From Mastacembelus armatus (Eukaryota > Chordata > Actinopteri > Synbranchiformes > Mastacembelidae), in contig NC_046646.1 in assembly GCF_900324485.2 (NCBI RefSeq), positions 24,480,251-24,544,250 of the forward strand: 64,000 nucleotides of DNA. The letters are read 5' to 3'. How positions within the stretch are numbered: the stretch's first letter is position 1; the number at the start of each line of letters is the position of its first letter. Positions 1 to 11,218 of this stretch are shown in pieces. The notes under the pieces were generated by a model. It was not told where the DNA came from. It made no database searches and worked only from the letters and a program-made list of their open reading frames with translations. Made by a program: the position numbers and the translations under genes.

Positions 1-1560
1 AGTGTAAAGTTAGCATATATCGTAATGCTAGGCCTTAGCTAGGCAGCTAGTTAGCTAACCTGTGGTTAATGGTAACGTTAACTAAGTCTCACGTCCTGTG
101 GTGACTTTTGCTTCAGTCCAGAGGTCAGTGTGACTGCTGCTGCTGCACAAGGTCTCATCAGCATGCTGACACAAAATATGCATCAGTCTCAACACCAGAG
201 TAAATGCTCAGGGTTTGTTCTCCTCGATCCTGCTGCTCATGTGGCTGCTGCTGTGGACTTGCTCCAGTGGACCTCTGCCAAAACCAACATCATATTATTA
301 AGCTGGTTAAAAGCTAACGTCAACTTCACACCAGTCCGATTCTTTGTGGAAATAACAGGACAGAGACTGACTTGCTGTTTGGGAGCTGCAGCTGAATTCA
401 TGCTGATCTAGCAAAATTAGTATTTTTATTAGTCAGAATGGTAATGAAATATATCCACAATAAGATTCTTACTAATTGAAGCTGTCTTTATGATGTTGAC
501 AGCATGGTAGTCAGAGTAGGCAGTGAGGTATGATCTGTGCTGTTCATTCCATATGCAAATTATATGCAGAGCATGCAGTTACCATGTCCCTTGGCCCCGC
601 CCCCATGTGCCCTCCCCTACATGCCCAAACAGAAATCCATCCATCAATTATCTATACCTGCTTATTCCTAACCAGGGTCATGGGGATCTGCTGGAGCCTA
701 TCCCAGCTCTGACAGAAATCTGAAACTGAAAAAAATAAAAAGACATTGGAAAAATTCACACATTGACTGAAAACTAGGTTGTCATTGAAAAAAATAACTG
801 ACCTTGAAAAAATCTTCCATCAACAATTAATGAGAAAATTGTAATTATTTTAAGTGCTAAAACATTTTTCAGTGCCAGTGTTTTGCTTTTCAGTTTTTTC
901 AGTGCCAAACTTTAACTGTCACTGTTCTGACTCCATAACCTGCTCTCTGGCAGGTTTTCTTCAGGAAACTCTATTTATGTGTCGCTTCACTCCTGCTGAG
1001 TCTGCAGAAAGTGTCAGATAGGCCGCTTCATTTCCTCAGGCATACAGTCCATGTTGAAGTGCTGATCGTAGCGTATTTGTTTTCAGAAGTAGCCAATACT
1101 TTAACTGGCATGATTGTTTTTATGATCAATCTCCTCCCATGTACAGTGTGGATTTATCCTCAGGTCAGAATAAAATCCATAGGCTCCACTGTTCTTTATT
1201 GCACTGGCACTGTGTGGACAGGCCTATCAATAAAACTGTCATTCAAATCAAATTACCTCCTGTAAATGTTCAAGATACAGTATTAGGGGCACAAAGGAAG
1301 ATATTTTTTAATTTTGCATTTTGAGATTAAAGCTGAAGTTTTGGGATCAAACACAAAATATAATGTTGAGGATTGTAAAGATTTACAGGAGAAATGTGTT
1401 TAAACTGTATTGTGTTTAAATAATGTTGAAATAAAGCCACTGAATAATGATTGATTTCTTTAATGCTTGTATGCTTGTATCAAATGAGGTTAGAATGAGC
1501 CTGTACAGTCGGCTGTGCTGCTCCTGCCCTTATGTTCCATTTTCAGCTGCTCCCAGGTGC
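1..1560. other. Intergenic, no gene recognised
   Basis: No coding region is supported; the short open frames here have no recognisable domain. The region is AT-rich. The only familiar element is a piece of the interspersed teleost repeat with GGAGCCTATCCCAGC at about 629-712. The stretch 720-900 is rich in A-runs and looks like decayed repeat. Confidence 0.5.
629..712 (+). repeat. Interspersed teleost repeat (GGAGCCTATCCCAGC type)
   Basis: Reads 'ccatccatcaattatctatacc' style text followed by GGAGCCTATCCCAGC, shared with the copies near 7100, 8800, 24000, 25150, 32100, 50300, 56500 and 57750. It is common in fish genomes; I do not assign a family name. Confidence 0.6.
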
Positions 1561-2640
1561 TTTTGGCCTATTGGATTACATTGGAATTTTATTATTACTA
1601 TTAACATTATTGATTTAATCATTTATTTATTTTTGTTTCTCCTACCAACAAACTGAGAAGGTTGTCGAGTTGATAATGTACCCAGTCCCTCTCCGGAAAG
1701 GTAGAGATGGCTCACTGCCACCTTGAGACTCACCACTGATCCACTGATTCACCACTTGCGTCTAACATATTTGCTTTTTCTCGATGGCACACAAAGACTT
1801 GGGATATGTTGGGCCAGACTAATACCACCGAGGAAGTCTTTGTTTACTCGGTGAAAGAAGGCTGCATTTGTCAGCTGCTTTTCAAGGAGCCATTGAAGGA
1901 GCCTTGTCGAAGATGCCGCCCCTCAGGACACAGTTATAATCTTAAGTTGTTAAATCCAGGTTTGAGTTCCACAACTGTGGAAAACTGGTCCAAACAACAT
2001 TCATCCTGAACACAAGTTTGAGGGAGGGGAACTATATAACACACGTCATCAGGTTTTAACAATTCATCCAATAAAAGTAGAAAATGTTTAGGGAATCACT
2101 AATCGAATCTGTACAACACTCCCTCTACTTCTTTTTTGTTTCTCCTACTAAAACTAGCCAACAAACTGAGAGGAGGTGTCAAGATGGTACTGTATCCTGT
2201 CCCTGGCAGCTTGAGGATGTGACTTCAGAGCACTCTGGGTGATGCTGTAGACTGGACAGCATGGGGGAAGAAGGTTGAGTCATCTCACCTTAACATCAAT
2301 CAACCCAACTCTCAGAGCTAACTATACATAGCTGGGGTAGTTTGGTGTTTATGGCTAATACATTAGACCCCAGTGTGATAAGAGGAAGGCCATTTCTAGT
2401 AAAAAGTTTTGGGCTGTTCTCAAAAACCAAAAAGTTGGTAATATACAGAATCCCAGAGGAACAGCATGGTCCCTTCAGTCAATGGTGTAATTGGAAATGG
2501 AGACAAAAAAGGCAAAAGATTGCAAAGTTACTCTTGAATAGTGAAAATGTTTGTGTTGTGAGAGGAGCGAGTAATGACTCTAAATTGACTGAGAGACGAG
2601 CTGACAAACCAGCAAACCTGAGTTTGAGAGTTTTAGGTAT
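1560..2640 (+). repeat. Diverged copy of the OR-cluster spacer
   Basis: Sequence around 1575-1650 (an ATTTAATCATTTATTTATT stretch followed by 'tttctcctac') and around 2330-2640 resembles parts of the spacer at 12950-13640. The homology is patchy, so this is an older or rearranged copy. No gene was found. Confidence 0.4.
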
Positions 2641-3345
2641 TAGACAACGAGGGCCCCCCATTGATGGTTGACAAAGCAGCACAGGCTTGTTTTGGTGTTC
2701 GTCTTCAAACGCAGGGTAGCAGAGTTTGTTTTATGTACAGCTGGGATGGAGATTTGAGTGGTGCTGAGACCGTCACAGCAAAGTTGGTGCAAGGGGAGAT
2801 GGGAGACAGTGTCAGTGCTCAGGTGGGAGGGTAGTGGTGAAGTCAGACAGATGAACATGAAGGTTTTAAAGGAAATAACTGAACAGCAAAAGCCAAAGAA
2901 TGAATAAATATATAAATATGCATCGCCTGAGATGTAGTGATTGATGTGAAGTGGTCAAGTAACTTGTTTTTCTCACTGATCTCAGGGTTTGAGGTGATGA
3001 AAGTGTTTTTGGAGACAGAAAACCAGTGAAGAGACCTCAGGGAGTCTGTCACAACTACGTCTTTGTTAGCAGGTGCCAGGACGGTAACCATGTTAACTTC
3101 CATTTGGGAGGAAAATTTATTGGCAGTAGCTGTTTGAGCAGTTGAGGAAGAAACTAGTTCCTCAATTCCGGTCATTTCCACCATGACAAATCTGGGACAG
3201 TCCATCAGACCAGTCTTTGGTAAATGTCCTGTATGCATCGCTTTGTGTTACGTGGCCTGTTCTACTAACATCCTATGTTTTCTGTCGCAATAAAGCAAAA
3301 CGTCCTCACAATGACAGTAACAACTTAAATTTGGCCCCAAACTCA
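2640..3345 (+). repeat. OR-cluster spacer module, copy 1
   Basis: Closely matches 13620-14560 and, inverted, 34980-35900 and 28470-28740. It carries antisense open frames at 2640-2858 and 2843-3238 that recur in the other copies, but they match no family I know and vary in length between copies, so I call it a duplicated noncoding spacer. It is followed by (CA)n and a short GGTCCCCA-containing tract (3400-3515) before the OR-A promoter module. Confidence 0.6.
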
Positions 3346-3572
3346 GACACACACACATACACACAAGTAATTATAGTTAATTAATGAGTCTTTAATGAGA
3401 TGTCCCCTTATGGGGGACTTGATTTTTGGTCCCCACAGTGCAAGGCGTCCCCATAACGTGACTGTGTAAAGTTTTTGCGTCCCCACAACTTCATTAACAG
3501 AAAACACTCACACGCACACACAAACGTAATTAAAGTTAATGAGAAAGAAGCTCAATCGTTTAATGTTGCTGT

Positions 3573-3873
3573 TTGTTGCCACGGCAACAGAGACAATTAT
3601 GTTTCTGTGTTTTCTTTCCCGATGCTTGTTTATAGCCACACAGGCAACTAAAATTATGTCCCTTTGGTATTATTTTGCTGTCCTGTGTACAATGTACATG
3701 TTTGAAGCAAAGGATCTGATGTCATGAACGTTTCCTGGCCTCATTATAATCTCCATTAGAATCAGACAAAGGTCAGTTGGCCTTCAGAAGCCAAAACGTG
3801 GTCCTGAGATGAAGTTCTGCCTTCATGGGACTAAACCTGACTGAGCAGTGCGGAGTCTGATCCACATATTCAG
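3573..3873 (+). promoter_or_regulatory. OR-A 5' module: X-box, upstream region and putative 5'UTR exon
   Basis: This 301-bp block is conserved almost base for base ahead of all eight ORs. It opens with an RFX-type X-box, GTTGCCACGGCAAC (3575-3588). An EBF/Olf-1-like half site GTCCCTTTGG (about 3658) and a homeodomain-like CATTAG follow. It ends with CAG|GTAAGATG, a strong splice donor (exon end 3873). EBF and homeodomain sites are known in OR promoters; assigning them here is inference. The transcription start is not visible. About 870 bp of equally conserved sequence, presumably a 5' intron, separates it from the ATG. Confidence 0.55.
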
Positions 3874-4743
3874 GTAAGATGATGCTTTTCAAAGATTGTG
3901 GATATGATGGTCAGGTATTTGCACTTTTCAAAAGAAGCTGTGCTTTGTTTTGTGCAGGGGCTGAGATGTTTAAAGCCAAATGACTTTTGATTCTCTTTGT
4001 ATGTTGAGCTTTCAAACTGAGCTTGTGCACAGATGAAGTTAGTCTGCACTTGTTGTCTGTTGACAGCAAATCTGTGTCCATCCAGCCATCTATCCATCTG
4101 TCTGTGTGCTGAGGAGAAATGGAGCTTTTGCCGCCTCATGTTTCACCTGAAAGCCCCAGAGGTCTGTGAGTGTTTCTGTGCTTTTCATCCTGTGTTGCTG
4201 ATTGGGAGGTGAACTGTTTTAATCAGGTTTTCCAAAGGCGATGTATAGTCATGTTACAGAGACACAACTCATGACAAAAGGCTTGATTTTTTTATGCCTT
4301 GAAAATGATGTGCTCTAACTGGTTTTCTGGGCAGTTTTGTCCCAACAGCAGTGATTGTTTCCCAGTAATTGAAGGCAGTGAAACATTATTCTCCAAATAC
4401 CTGACACCATTTACTAATGTCTGTGTTTCTCTCAGTGCTGAGCTGTTTTTCACTGTTTAATTTACCTACAGGTTTGACAGTGACTGCTCTTCTCTGACAC
4501 TGTTGTAGCTGTGCACTACATTCATGTGTTGTCTGTGTCTCTAATGAGGTACGTTACTGATTTGGGCTGAATTTAAAACAAAGTGGATTTTCTCTGCTCA
4601 TATCCAGGCTGCTGTTTGACTAGTAAGGTCATTAAAGAGGGAATGTACCATGCAGCTGCTGAACATGGACCATAACCCTTATATGGACTATAACCCCTGA
4701 AGTGCCCTCAGTCCTCTGATGTCCTGACTGGGACTCAACCCTG

Positions 4744-6048
4744 ATGCCTCTCTACTATTTTTCTCCAGATTCATACCTGCCTTTGTCGAGCAGTCACAGA
4801 TCCAGCTCTGTTAACGGCACCAGGGAGCCTGATGGCGTCACCTTCTTCATCCTCCAGGGCCTCTCCAGCCTCGGTGAGAAACAGATGATCTTTTTTGTCA
4901 TCCTGCTGCTGGGTTACATCGTCATCCTGGGAGGAAACAGCATGATCATCTTTGTGGTACAAAACCAACTGTCTGTGTATTTCTTCAGTCTTGGCTCAGT
5001 CTGACTAATATTGAATTCTTAGTGTTGTAACCATCGCCCTTTGTTCTCATGCAGACACTGACTGACCCAAAGCTCGACTCTCCAATGTATTTCTTCCTCG
5101 CCAACCTCTCCTTTGTGGAAATAGTCTTCACCACCTCCACCATCCCTAAAATGTTGTCTGGCTTCCTGTCAGATGTTTCAATCATTTCTGTCCCAGGCTG
5201 CTTCCTCCAGATGCATTTCTTCATCCAGCTAAGTAATACTGTCTCTGCCATCCTGACTGTCATGGCGTACGACCGCTATGTGGCCATCTGCAACCCTCTG
5301 CACTACACCTCCATTATGACTCGGCCTGTTCAGCTGCTTCTCATCACAGGAGCCTGGGTTTTCAGCACTGTCTTCACACTGCCAGCCACCATCATTGCGT
5401 TGCTCCGACCTTACTGTGGCCCGAATGTGGTGAAACATGGCTGGTGTGACATGTCGTCTGTAAGGCGACTGGCATGTGCTGACACATCAATGGATAACAT
5501 TGTCTCCCTTTCTCTTGCCGTGGTGTCTCTACTGACCCCAGGAAGCCTCATCCTCACGTCCTATGTCCTGATTGGTGTTTCACTATCAAGGATGGCTGTC
5601 ACTCAGAGGCTGAAGGCCTTTGGGACGTGTGCAGCCCACCTGACTGTGGTGACCATCTCTTTCAGCTCAGCCTCCTTTGTGTACATTTCCTACCGGGTGG
5701 GAAACTTTTCACCAGAGGTACAAGACTCAGATAATCTGACTTCAGGATTTACCTTTTCTTTTGTCTTTGTTTGTCTTACATGTCCATCAAAAATCACAAA
5801 AATGTCAATGATATTTTAGTATTTTCTGCACTAATAATGTCATAAAACCCAGATTTAGCAGTCAATAAAGTACTTTGTTTCAGGTCCGTATCATTGTGGC
5901 TGTGCTGTACGCTGCTCTGACTCCCTTCCTGAACCCAGTGATCTACAGTCTGAGGAACAAGGAGCTGCAAGAGTCCATCAGAAGGACTGTGAGCAGGTTC
6001 AGATCTGCTGCTGTTTCAGCCATGAAAGACGTCAACACAGTGTCCTGA
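4744..6048 (+). CDS. OR-A, odorant receptor (7-TM GPCR), three exons
   Basis: Exons 4744-4956, 5055-5717 and 5884-6048 give 346 residues. Introns of 98 and 166 bp are GT-AG and in phase 0. Exon 1 carries an N-glycosylation site (NGT, residue 24) and TM1 with GN (64-65). Exon 2 carries PMYFFLANLSF in TM2, the TM3 cysteine (120), MAYDRYVAIC (141-150), three extracellular loop 2 cysteines (192, 202, 212) and KAFGTCAAH (259-267). Exon 3 carries TM7 with NPVIYSLRNKE (from 309). These are hallmarks of vertebrate ORs, which couple odorants to G-olf in olfactory cilia. The start is the only upstream in-frame ATG, but an acceptor-like tract ends at 4768 inside this frame, so the N-terminus is uncertain. 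Subfamily 1. It sits tail to tail with OR-B and is closest to OR-C. Confidence 0.92.
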
Positions 6049-6919
6049 CTGGGAGAGAAAACCTGCTGCTCTGGCAACTGGAGTAAAGGCCTGAACATTT
6101 AGGAGACTTAATGTTCGTTCCACTGATATGTTTCGTAGTAATTATGAAGTCTCCATATATGACAGTCACATTTGTTCAGCAGTATTTGTAACTCAGTCAT
6201 TCTCAAAACTTTAAAATTAAGGGAATATACTAAAGATTCTCCTCAAAAACAAGTCCTACAACTGTGGCTTCAGACCAAGCATTTTCATAATTCAACCTGA
6301 CACCTTCTGGAACTCTTATTTCCAATCTTGAATTGTTGAAGGCAGTTTCATTTCTGAATTTGAACAAAAACATTTCACATACCAAAGAGAAAAGAATTAT
6401 CCAACGCACTGAATATCTTCATTTGCCCTGAAATACACTTGACTAGAACACCCAGAATAGAAAAAACCATGACATTTGAGCTCTGTAGTTCATTTCTCCA
6501 AATCAGGTCATAGCTTTTTAATATTCCAACAATCCCAGAAAGCAAAGACCAGAGTTTGCAATTTAACCTGCTTGGAGTTATCAAAGTTGTGATTCAGTAT
6601 CATCCATGTTCCACTTAGTTCACATTATCGCAAGTAAATTCTTTCTCTTGTACAAATGAACAGCTCTAACTATATATAATTAGAATCTGAAGTGAACACT
6701 AGCAACAAACAAATGGCTTGTAGTTTCTTCTAAATCAAATACATTATGAACTTAACTATTAGAACTGAAGTTATGGATATATGATGTAGGGTATGAGATA
6801 CCACAGCATCCAGACTAAACTCTACTGTTTATCTTCAGAAATTACTAATGGCAGTTTTACTTTAACAGTAAATTAACAGTAATTTAACCTGGATGCAACA
6901 AATGAATGGACTGGTTTTT
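6049..6919. other. OR-A 3' flank, no gene
   Basis: Noncoding, AT-rich sequence, mirrored at 9043-9913 and repeated after OR-C at 17134-17866. The antisense open frame at 6375-6584 recurs only because the DNA is duplicated. Position 6724-6779 is the empty counterpart of the site where the L2 element landed downstream of OR-C. Confidence 0.7.
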
Positions 6920-7370
6920 CACTTTAAGACAGGAAGTTCTTAATATTGTACAGGTGAAAAGGGCAGATCTAGAGATGTGTTTAATGTGTGGATTAAAGGA
7001 CATATACTGGTCAATAATAACTCCAAGATTTCTTATTGTAGCCATGGAGGCCAAAGCCATGCCAGCTAATGTAGCTATGTGATTAGATGGTAGTATCCAT
7101 CATCTATACCCACTTACTCCTTAACCAGGGTCACATGGATCTGCTGCAGCCTATCCCCGCTCTCTTTGCATGAAAGGCAGGGGTACACTCTGGACAGGTC
7201 ACCAATTTGAGATCTTAGAGATGACTGAAGAGCTGCTGTAGCAGATGATCCATCTGTTGCAGCAGGAGGAAGGATCGGATGGATTTTATTTCTAGTAGTT
7301 TGTGGAATTTTGTGCCAGATGTTTGGATTAATAAATTTTGATTTGTTTTCTTCAATTAAAAACATAAAAA
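6920..7370 (-). mobile_element. Degraded L2-type LINE fragment
   Basis: On the minus strand, 6920-7080 reads as the conserved end of an L2 reverse transcriptase (IRNLGVIIDQYMSFNPHIKH). 7114-7365 resembles the L2 linker before the RT (PPAATDGSSATAALQSSLRS). A piece of the GGAGCCTATCCCAGC repeat (about 7096-7190) lies inside. It has no complete domain and travels with the duplicated OR 3' flank (8592-9042, 23767-24216, 57600-57916). Confidence 0.65.
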
Positions 7371-7597
7371 TGTTTTATTTAATTCAACTTGTTTTAATGT
7401 CTTGAGTATGACTGAATTAATAACCATTCTGCTGACCAAGCATATGATATCATTGTCACAATATAGGCAAAGTTCATGAATACTCGTTAAAAATATCAGT
7501 GACTTTCTAAACACATTAAAGACTTAAACAAACATTAAGTCTCCTAAATGTTCAGGCCTTTACTCCAGTTACCAGAGCAGCAGGTTTTCTCTCCCAG

Positions 7598-7762
7598 TCA
7601 GGACACTTTGTTGACGTCCGTCATGGCTGAAACAGCAGCAGATCTGAACCTGCTCACAGTCCTTCTGATGGACTCTTGCAGCTCCTTGTTGCTAAGACTG
7701 TAGATCAGTGGGTTCATGAATGGACTCAGAACAGCGTACAGCGCCGCCACAATGACACGAAC
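7598..7762 (-). pseudogene. Orphan OR terminal exon (TM7), subfamily 2 type
   Basis: A 165-bp exon with an acceptor-like GAG before it and an open frame of 54 residues: TM7 with FMNPLIYSLSNKEL and the same tail as OR-D and OR-H. The sequence behind it on the minus strand (7763-8281) matches the second intron of OR-D, -E and -H. Exons 1 and 2 are absent because the palindrome junction cuts the gene inside that intron. Alone it cannot encode a receptor. Confidence 0.85.
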
Positions 7763-8283
7763 CTCAAAAAAATGAAAAAATAAAAACTTTATTAATCACA
7801 CAAGGTTGACTGATGATTCATGACATTTTCCCACAAGGTCCATCAGTCTGTCGTCCAAGGCTTTAAAAAGTCTCAGCATGTTGGATTTTGATCATTGCCC
7901 TTTATTGGAGCCTTGTTGTCAAGGTAGTTCACACTAAAGATTCAACTCAGTTTGCTGCTCATAATGATCATCATCACACCATGGCAGTGGCCTTCATCAA
8001 TGTCTGTCCAACTATTCCATTATGCTAACACGCTATGCTAACACCTTATGATGTCTTTGAGGCATCGGCCACTGGCAGTTTTTGCATTGCTGACATTTAT
8101 TTCATTGTAAGTCGACATCATCAGCTCTCATAATTTAGGATTGAGGCAGGCTCTGAGTCACTGTCATGCTCTCCAAATAAATCTTCAACATTTCAGCACC
8201 GATCAAGGCCCAAATGAAAAACTGTGTAGAGTCAGACAGTGTGGAATATTTAGAGCCATCTGTTTGAACAAATGCAATATCCA
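7679..8283. other. Palindrome spacer (about 605 bp)
   Basis: Single-copy centre between the inverted arms. It contains most of the orphan exon's 5' half and OR intron-2 sequence that matches 24609-25110 and, inverted, 56640-57170. The homology stops at AATGCAATAT (about 8281) and the right arm begins at once inside an OR last exon. Confidence 0.8.
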
Positions 8284-8364
8284 TCAGAGTCCATCAGAAG
8301 GACTTTGCGCAGGTTCAGATCTGCTGCTGTTTCAGCCATAAAGGACGTCAACAAAGTGTCCTGA
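8284..8364 (+). pseudogene. Truncated OR last exon at the palindrome junction
   Basis: Only the final 81 bp of exon 3 are present (from the ESIRR-like segment to TGA). They mirror 7598-7678. The sequence starts directly at the inversion junction, so this is a breakpoint remnant, not a gene. Confidence 0.85.
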
Positions 8365-8591
8365 CTGGGAGAGAAAACCTGCTGCTCTGGTAACTGGAGT
8401 AAAGGCCTGAACATTTAGGAGACTTAATGTTTGTTTAAGTCTTAAATGTGTTTAGAAAGTCACTGATATTTTTAACGAGTATTCATGAACTTTGCCTATA
8501 TTGTGACAATGATATCATATGCTTGGTCAGCAGAATGGTTATTAATTCAGTCATACTCAAGACATTAAAACAAGTTGAATTAAATAAAACA

Positions 8592-9042
8592 TTTTTATGT
8601 TTTTAATTGAAGAAAACAAATCAAAATTTATTAATCCAAACATCTGGCACAAAATTCCACAAACTACTAGAAATAAAATCCATCCGATCCTTCCTCCTGC
8701 TGCAACAGATGGATCATCTGCTACAGCAGCTCTTCAGTCATCTCTAAGATCTCAAATTGGTGACCTGTCCAGAGTGTACCCCTGCCTTTCACGCAAAGAG
8801 AGCGGGGATAGGCTGCAGCAGATCCATGTGACCCTGGTTAAGGAGTAAGTGGGTATAGATGATGGATACTACCATCTAATCACATAGCTACATTAGCTGG
8901 CATGGCTTTGGCCTCCATGGCTACAATAAGAAATCTTGGAGTTATTATTGACCAGTATATGTCCTTTAATCCACACATTAAACACATCTCTAGATCTGCC
9001 CTTTTCACCTGTACAATATTAAGAACTTCCTGTCTTAAAGTG
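8592..9042 (+). mobile_element. Degraded L2-type LINE fragment (mirror copy)
   Basis: Inverted copy of 6920-7370, with the same L2 linker and RT-terminal pieces on the plus strand and the same embedded GGAGCCTATCCCAGC-type repeat. Confidence 0.65.
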
Positions 9043-9913
9043 AAAAACCAGTCCATTCATTTGTTGCATCCAGGTTAAATTACTGTTAATTTACTGTTAA
9101 AGTAAAACTGCCATTAGTAATTTCTGAAGATAAACAGTAGAGTTTAGTCTGGATGCTGTGGTATCTCATACCCTACATCATATATCCATAACTTCAGTTC
9201 TAATAGTTAAGTTCATAATGTATTTGATTTAGAAGAAACTACAAGCCATTTGTTTGTTGCTAGTGTTCACTTCAGATTCTAATTATATGTAGTTAGAGCT
9301 GTTCATTTGTACAAGAGAAAGAATTTACTTGCGATAATGTGAACTAAGTGGAACATGGATGATACTGAATCACAACTTTGATAACTCCAAGCAGGTTAAA
9401 TTGCAAACTCTGGTCTTTGCTTTCTGGGATTGTTGGAATATTAAAAAGCTATGACCTGATTTGGAGAAATGAACTACAGAGCTCAAATGTCATGGTTTTT
9501 TCTATTCTGGGTGTTCTAGTCAAGTGTATTTCAGGGCAAATGAAGATATTCAGTGCGTTGGATAATTCTTTTCTCTTTGGTGTGTGAAATGTTTTTGTTC
9601 AAATTCAGAAATGAAACTGCCTTCAACAATTCAAGATTGGAAATAAGAGTTCCAGAAGGTGTCAGGTTGAATTATGAAAATGCTTGGTCTGAAGCCGCAG
9701 TTGTAGGACTTGTTTTTGTGGAGAATCTTTAGTATATTCCCTTAATTTTAAAGTTTTGAGAATGACTGAGTTACAAATACTGCTGAACAAATGTGACTGT
9801 CATATATAGAGACTTCATAATTACTACGAAACATATCAGTGGAACGAACATTAAGTCTCCTAAATGTTCAGGCCTTTACTCCAGTTGCCAGAGCAGCAGG
9901 TTTTCTCTCCCAG
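9043..9913. other. OR-B 3' flank, no gene
   Basis: Inverted copy of the OR-A 3' flank (6049-6919). It is noncoding and contains the second empty counterpart (about 9183-9238) of the L2 insertion site. Confidence 0.7.
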
Positions 9914-11218
9914 TCAGGACACTGTGTTGACGTCTTTCATGGCTGAAACAGCAGCAGATCTGAACCTGCTCACAGTCCTTCTGATGGACTCTTGCAGCTC
10001 CTTGTTCCTCAGACTGTAGATCACTGGGTTCAGGAAGGGAGTCAGAGCAGCGTACAGCACAGCCACAATGATACGGACCTGAAACAAAGTACTTTATTGA
10101 CTGCTAAATCTGGGTTTTATGACATTATTAGTGCAGAAAATACTAAAATATCTTTGACATTTTTGTGATTTTTGATGGACATGTAAGACAAACAAAGACA
10201 AAAGAAAAGGTAAATCCTGAAGTCAGATTATCTGAGTCTTGTACCTCTGGTGAAAAGTTTCCCACCCGGTAGGAAATGTACACAAAGGAGGCTGAGCTGA
10301 AAGAGATGGTCACCACAGTCAGGTGGGCACTACATGTCCCAAAGGCCTTCAGCCTCTGAGTGACAGCCATCCTTGATAGTGAAACACCAATCAGGACATA
10401 GGACGTGAGGATGAGGCTTCCTGGGGTCAGTAGAGCCAGCACAGCAAAACAAAGGGAGACAATGTTATCCATTGATGTGTCAGCACATGCCAGTTGTCTT
10501 ACAGACGACCGGTCACACCAACAATGCTTCACCATATTCGGGCCACAGTAAGGTCGGAGCAATGCAATGATGGTGGCTGGCAGTGTGCAGACAACACTGA
10601 AAACCCAGGCTCCTGTGATGAGAAGCAGCTGAACAGGCCGAGTCATAATGGAGGTGTAGTGCAGAGGGTTGCAGATGGCCACATAGCGGTCGTACGCCAT
10701 GACAGTCAGGATTCCACGACTTGTCACACTTAGCTGGATGAAGAAATGCATCTGGAGGAAGCAGCCTGGGACAGAAATGGTTGAAACTTCTGACAGGAAG
10801 CCAGACAACATTTTAGGGATGGTGGTGGTGGTGTAGACCATGTCGACAAAGGAGAGGTTGGCGAGGAAGAAATACATTGGAGAGTTGAGCTTTGGGTCAG
10901 TCAGTGTCTGCATGAGAACAAAGAGCGATGGTTACAACACTAAGAATTCAATATTAGTCAGACTGAGCCAAGACTGAAGAAATACACAGACAGTTGGTTT
11001 TGTACCACAAAGATGATCATGCTGTTTCCTCCCAGGATGACGATGTAACCCAGCAGCAGGATGACAAAAAAGATCATCTGTTTCTCACCGAGGCTGGAGA
11101 GGCCCTGGAGGATGAAGAAGGTGACGCCATCAGGCTCCCTGGTGCCGTTAACAGAGCTGGATCTGTGACTGCTCGACAAAGGCAGGTATGAATCTGGAGA
11201 AAAATAGTAGAGAGGCAT
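9914..11218 (-). CDS. OR-B, odorant receptor, three exons
   Basis: Exons (5' to 3') 11006-11218, 10245-10907 and 9914-10078, with introns of 98 and 166 bp; 346 residues, open throughout. Exons 1 and 3 match OR-A residue for residue as far as I can read, but exon 2 differs at about 22 of 221 positions. The differences cluster at the start of TM2 (VDMVYTTTTI), in TM3 (QLSVTSRGI instead of QLSNTVSAI), in loop 2 (VKHCWCDRSSVRQ) and in TM5 (SLCFAVLALL). The DRY-region, intracellular and TM6 segments are unchanged. Subfamily 1. It is convergent with OR-A across the palindrome and head to head with OR-C. Confidence 0.92.

Larger units (their letters stand above)
3573..7678 (+). repeat. Palindrome, left arm (about 4.1 kb)
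   Basis: Pairs with 8284-12389 as an inverted repeat. Every landmark tested obeys left + right = 15962: OR exon starts and ends, the antisense open frames at 3870-4139, 6375-6584 and 7114-7365, and their partners. There is therefore no net insertion or deletion along the arms. The arms contain OR-A and OR-B. Outside exon 2 only scattered substitutions are visible. Confidence 0.93.

Noticed and set aside
2843-3238. 131-codon antisense open frame (MHTGHLPKTGL...)
   Set aside because: Other copies (14238-14474, 28432-28758, 35040-35279) diverge in frame and length, so no coding constraint is visible.
3870-4139. 89-codon antisense open frame (MRRQKLHFSS...) repeated beside all ORs
   Set aside because: It lies antisense to the putative 5'UTR splice donor and intron and recurs only because the whole 5' module is duplicated. 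It has no domain and is shortened in the OR-G copy.
4771-4968. 65-codon open frame antisense to OR exon 1
   Set aside because: A shadow of the conserved exon on the other strand; acidic, low-complexity composition, no homology.
5229-5438. Antisense open frames within OR exon 2 (VQRVADGHIAVVRHDSQ...)
   Set aside because: Reverse-strand shadow of the conserved MAYDRYVAIC region; present in every copy for that reason.
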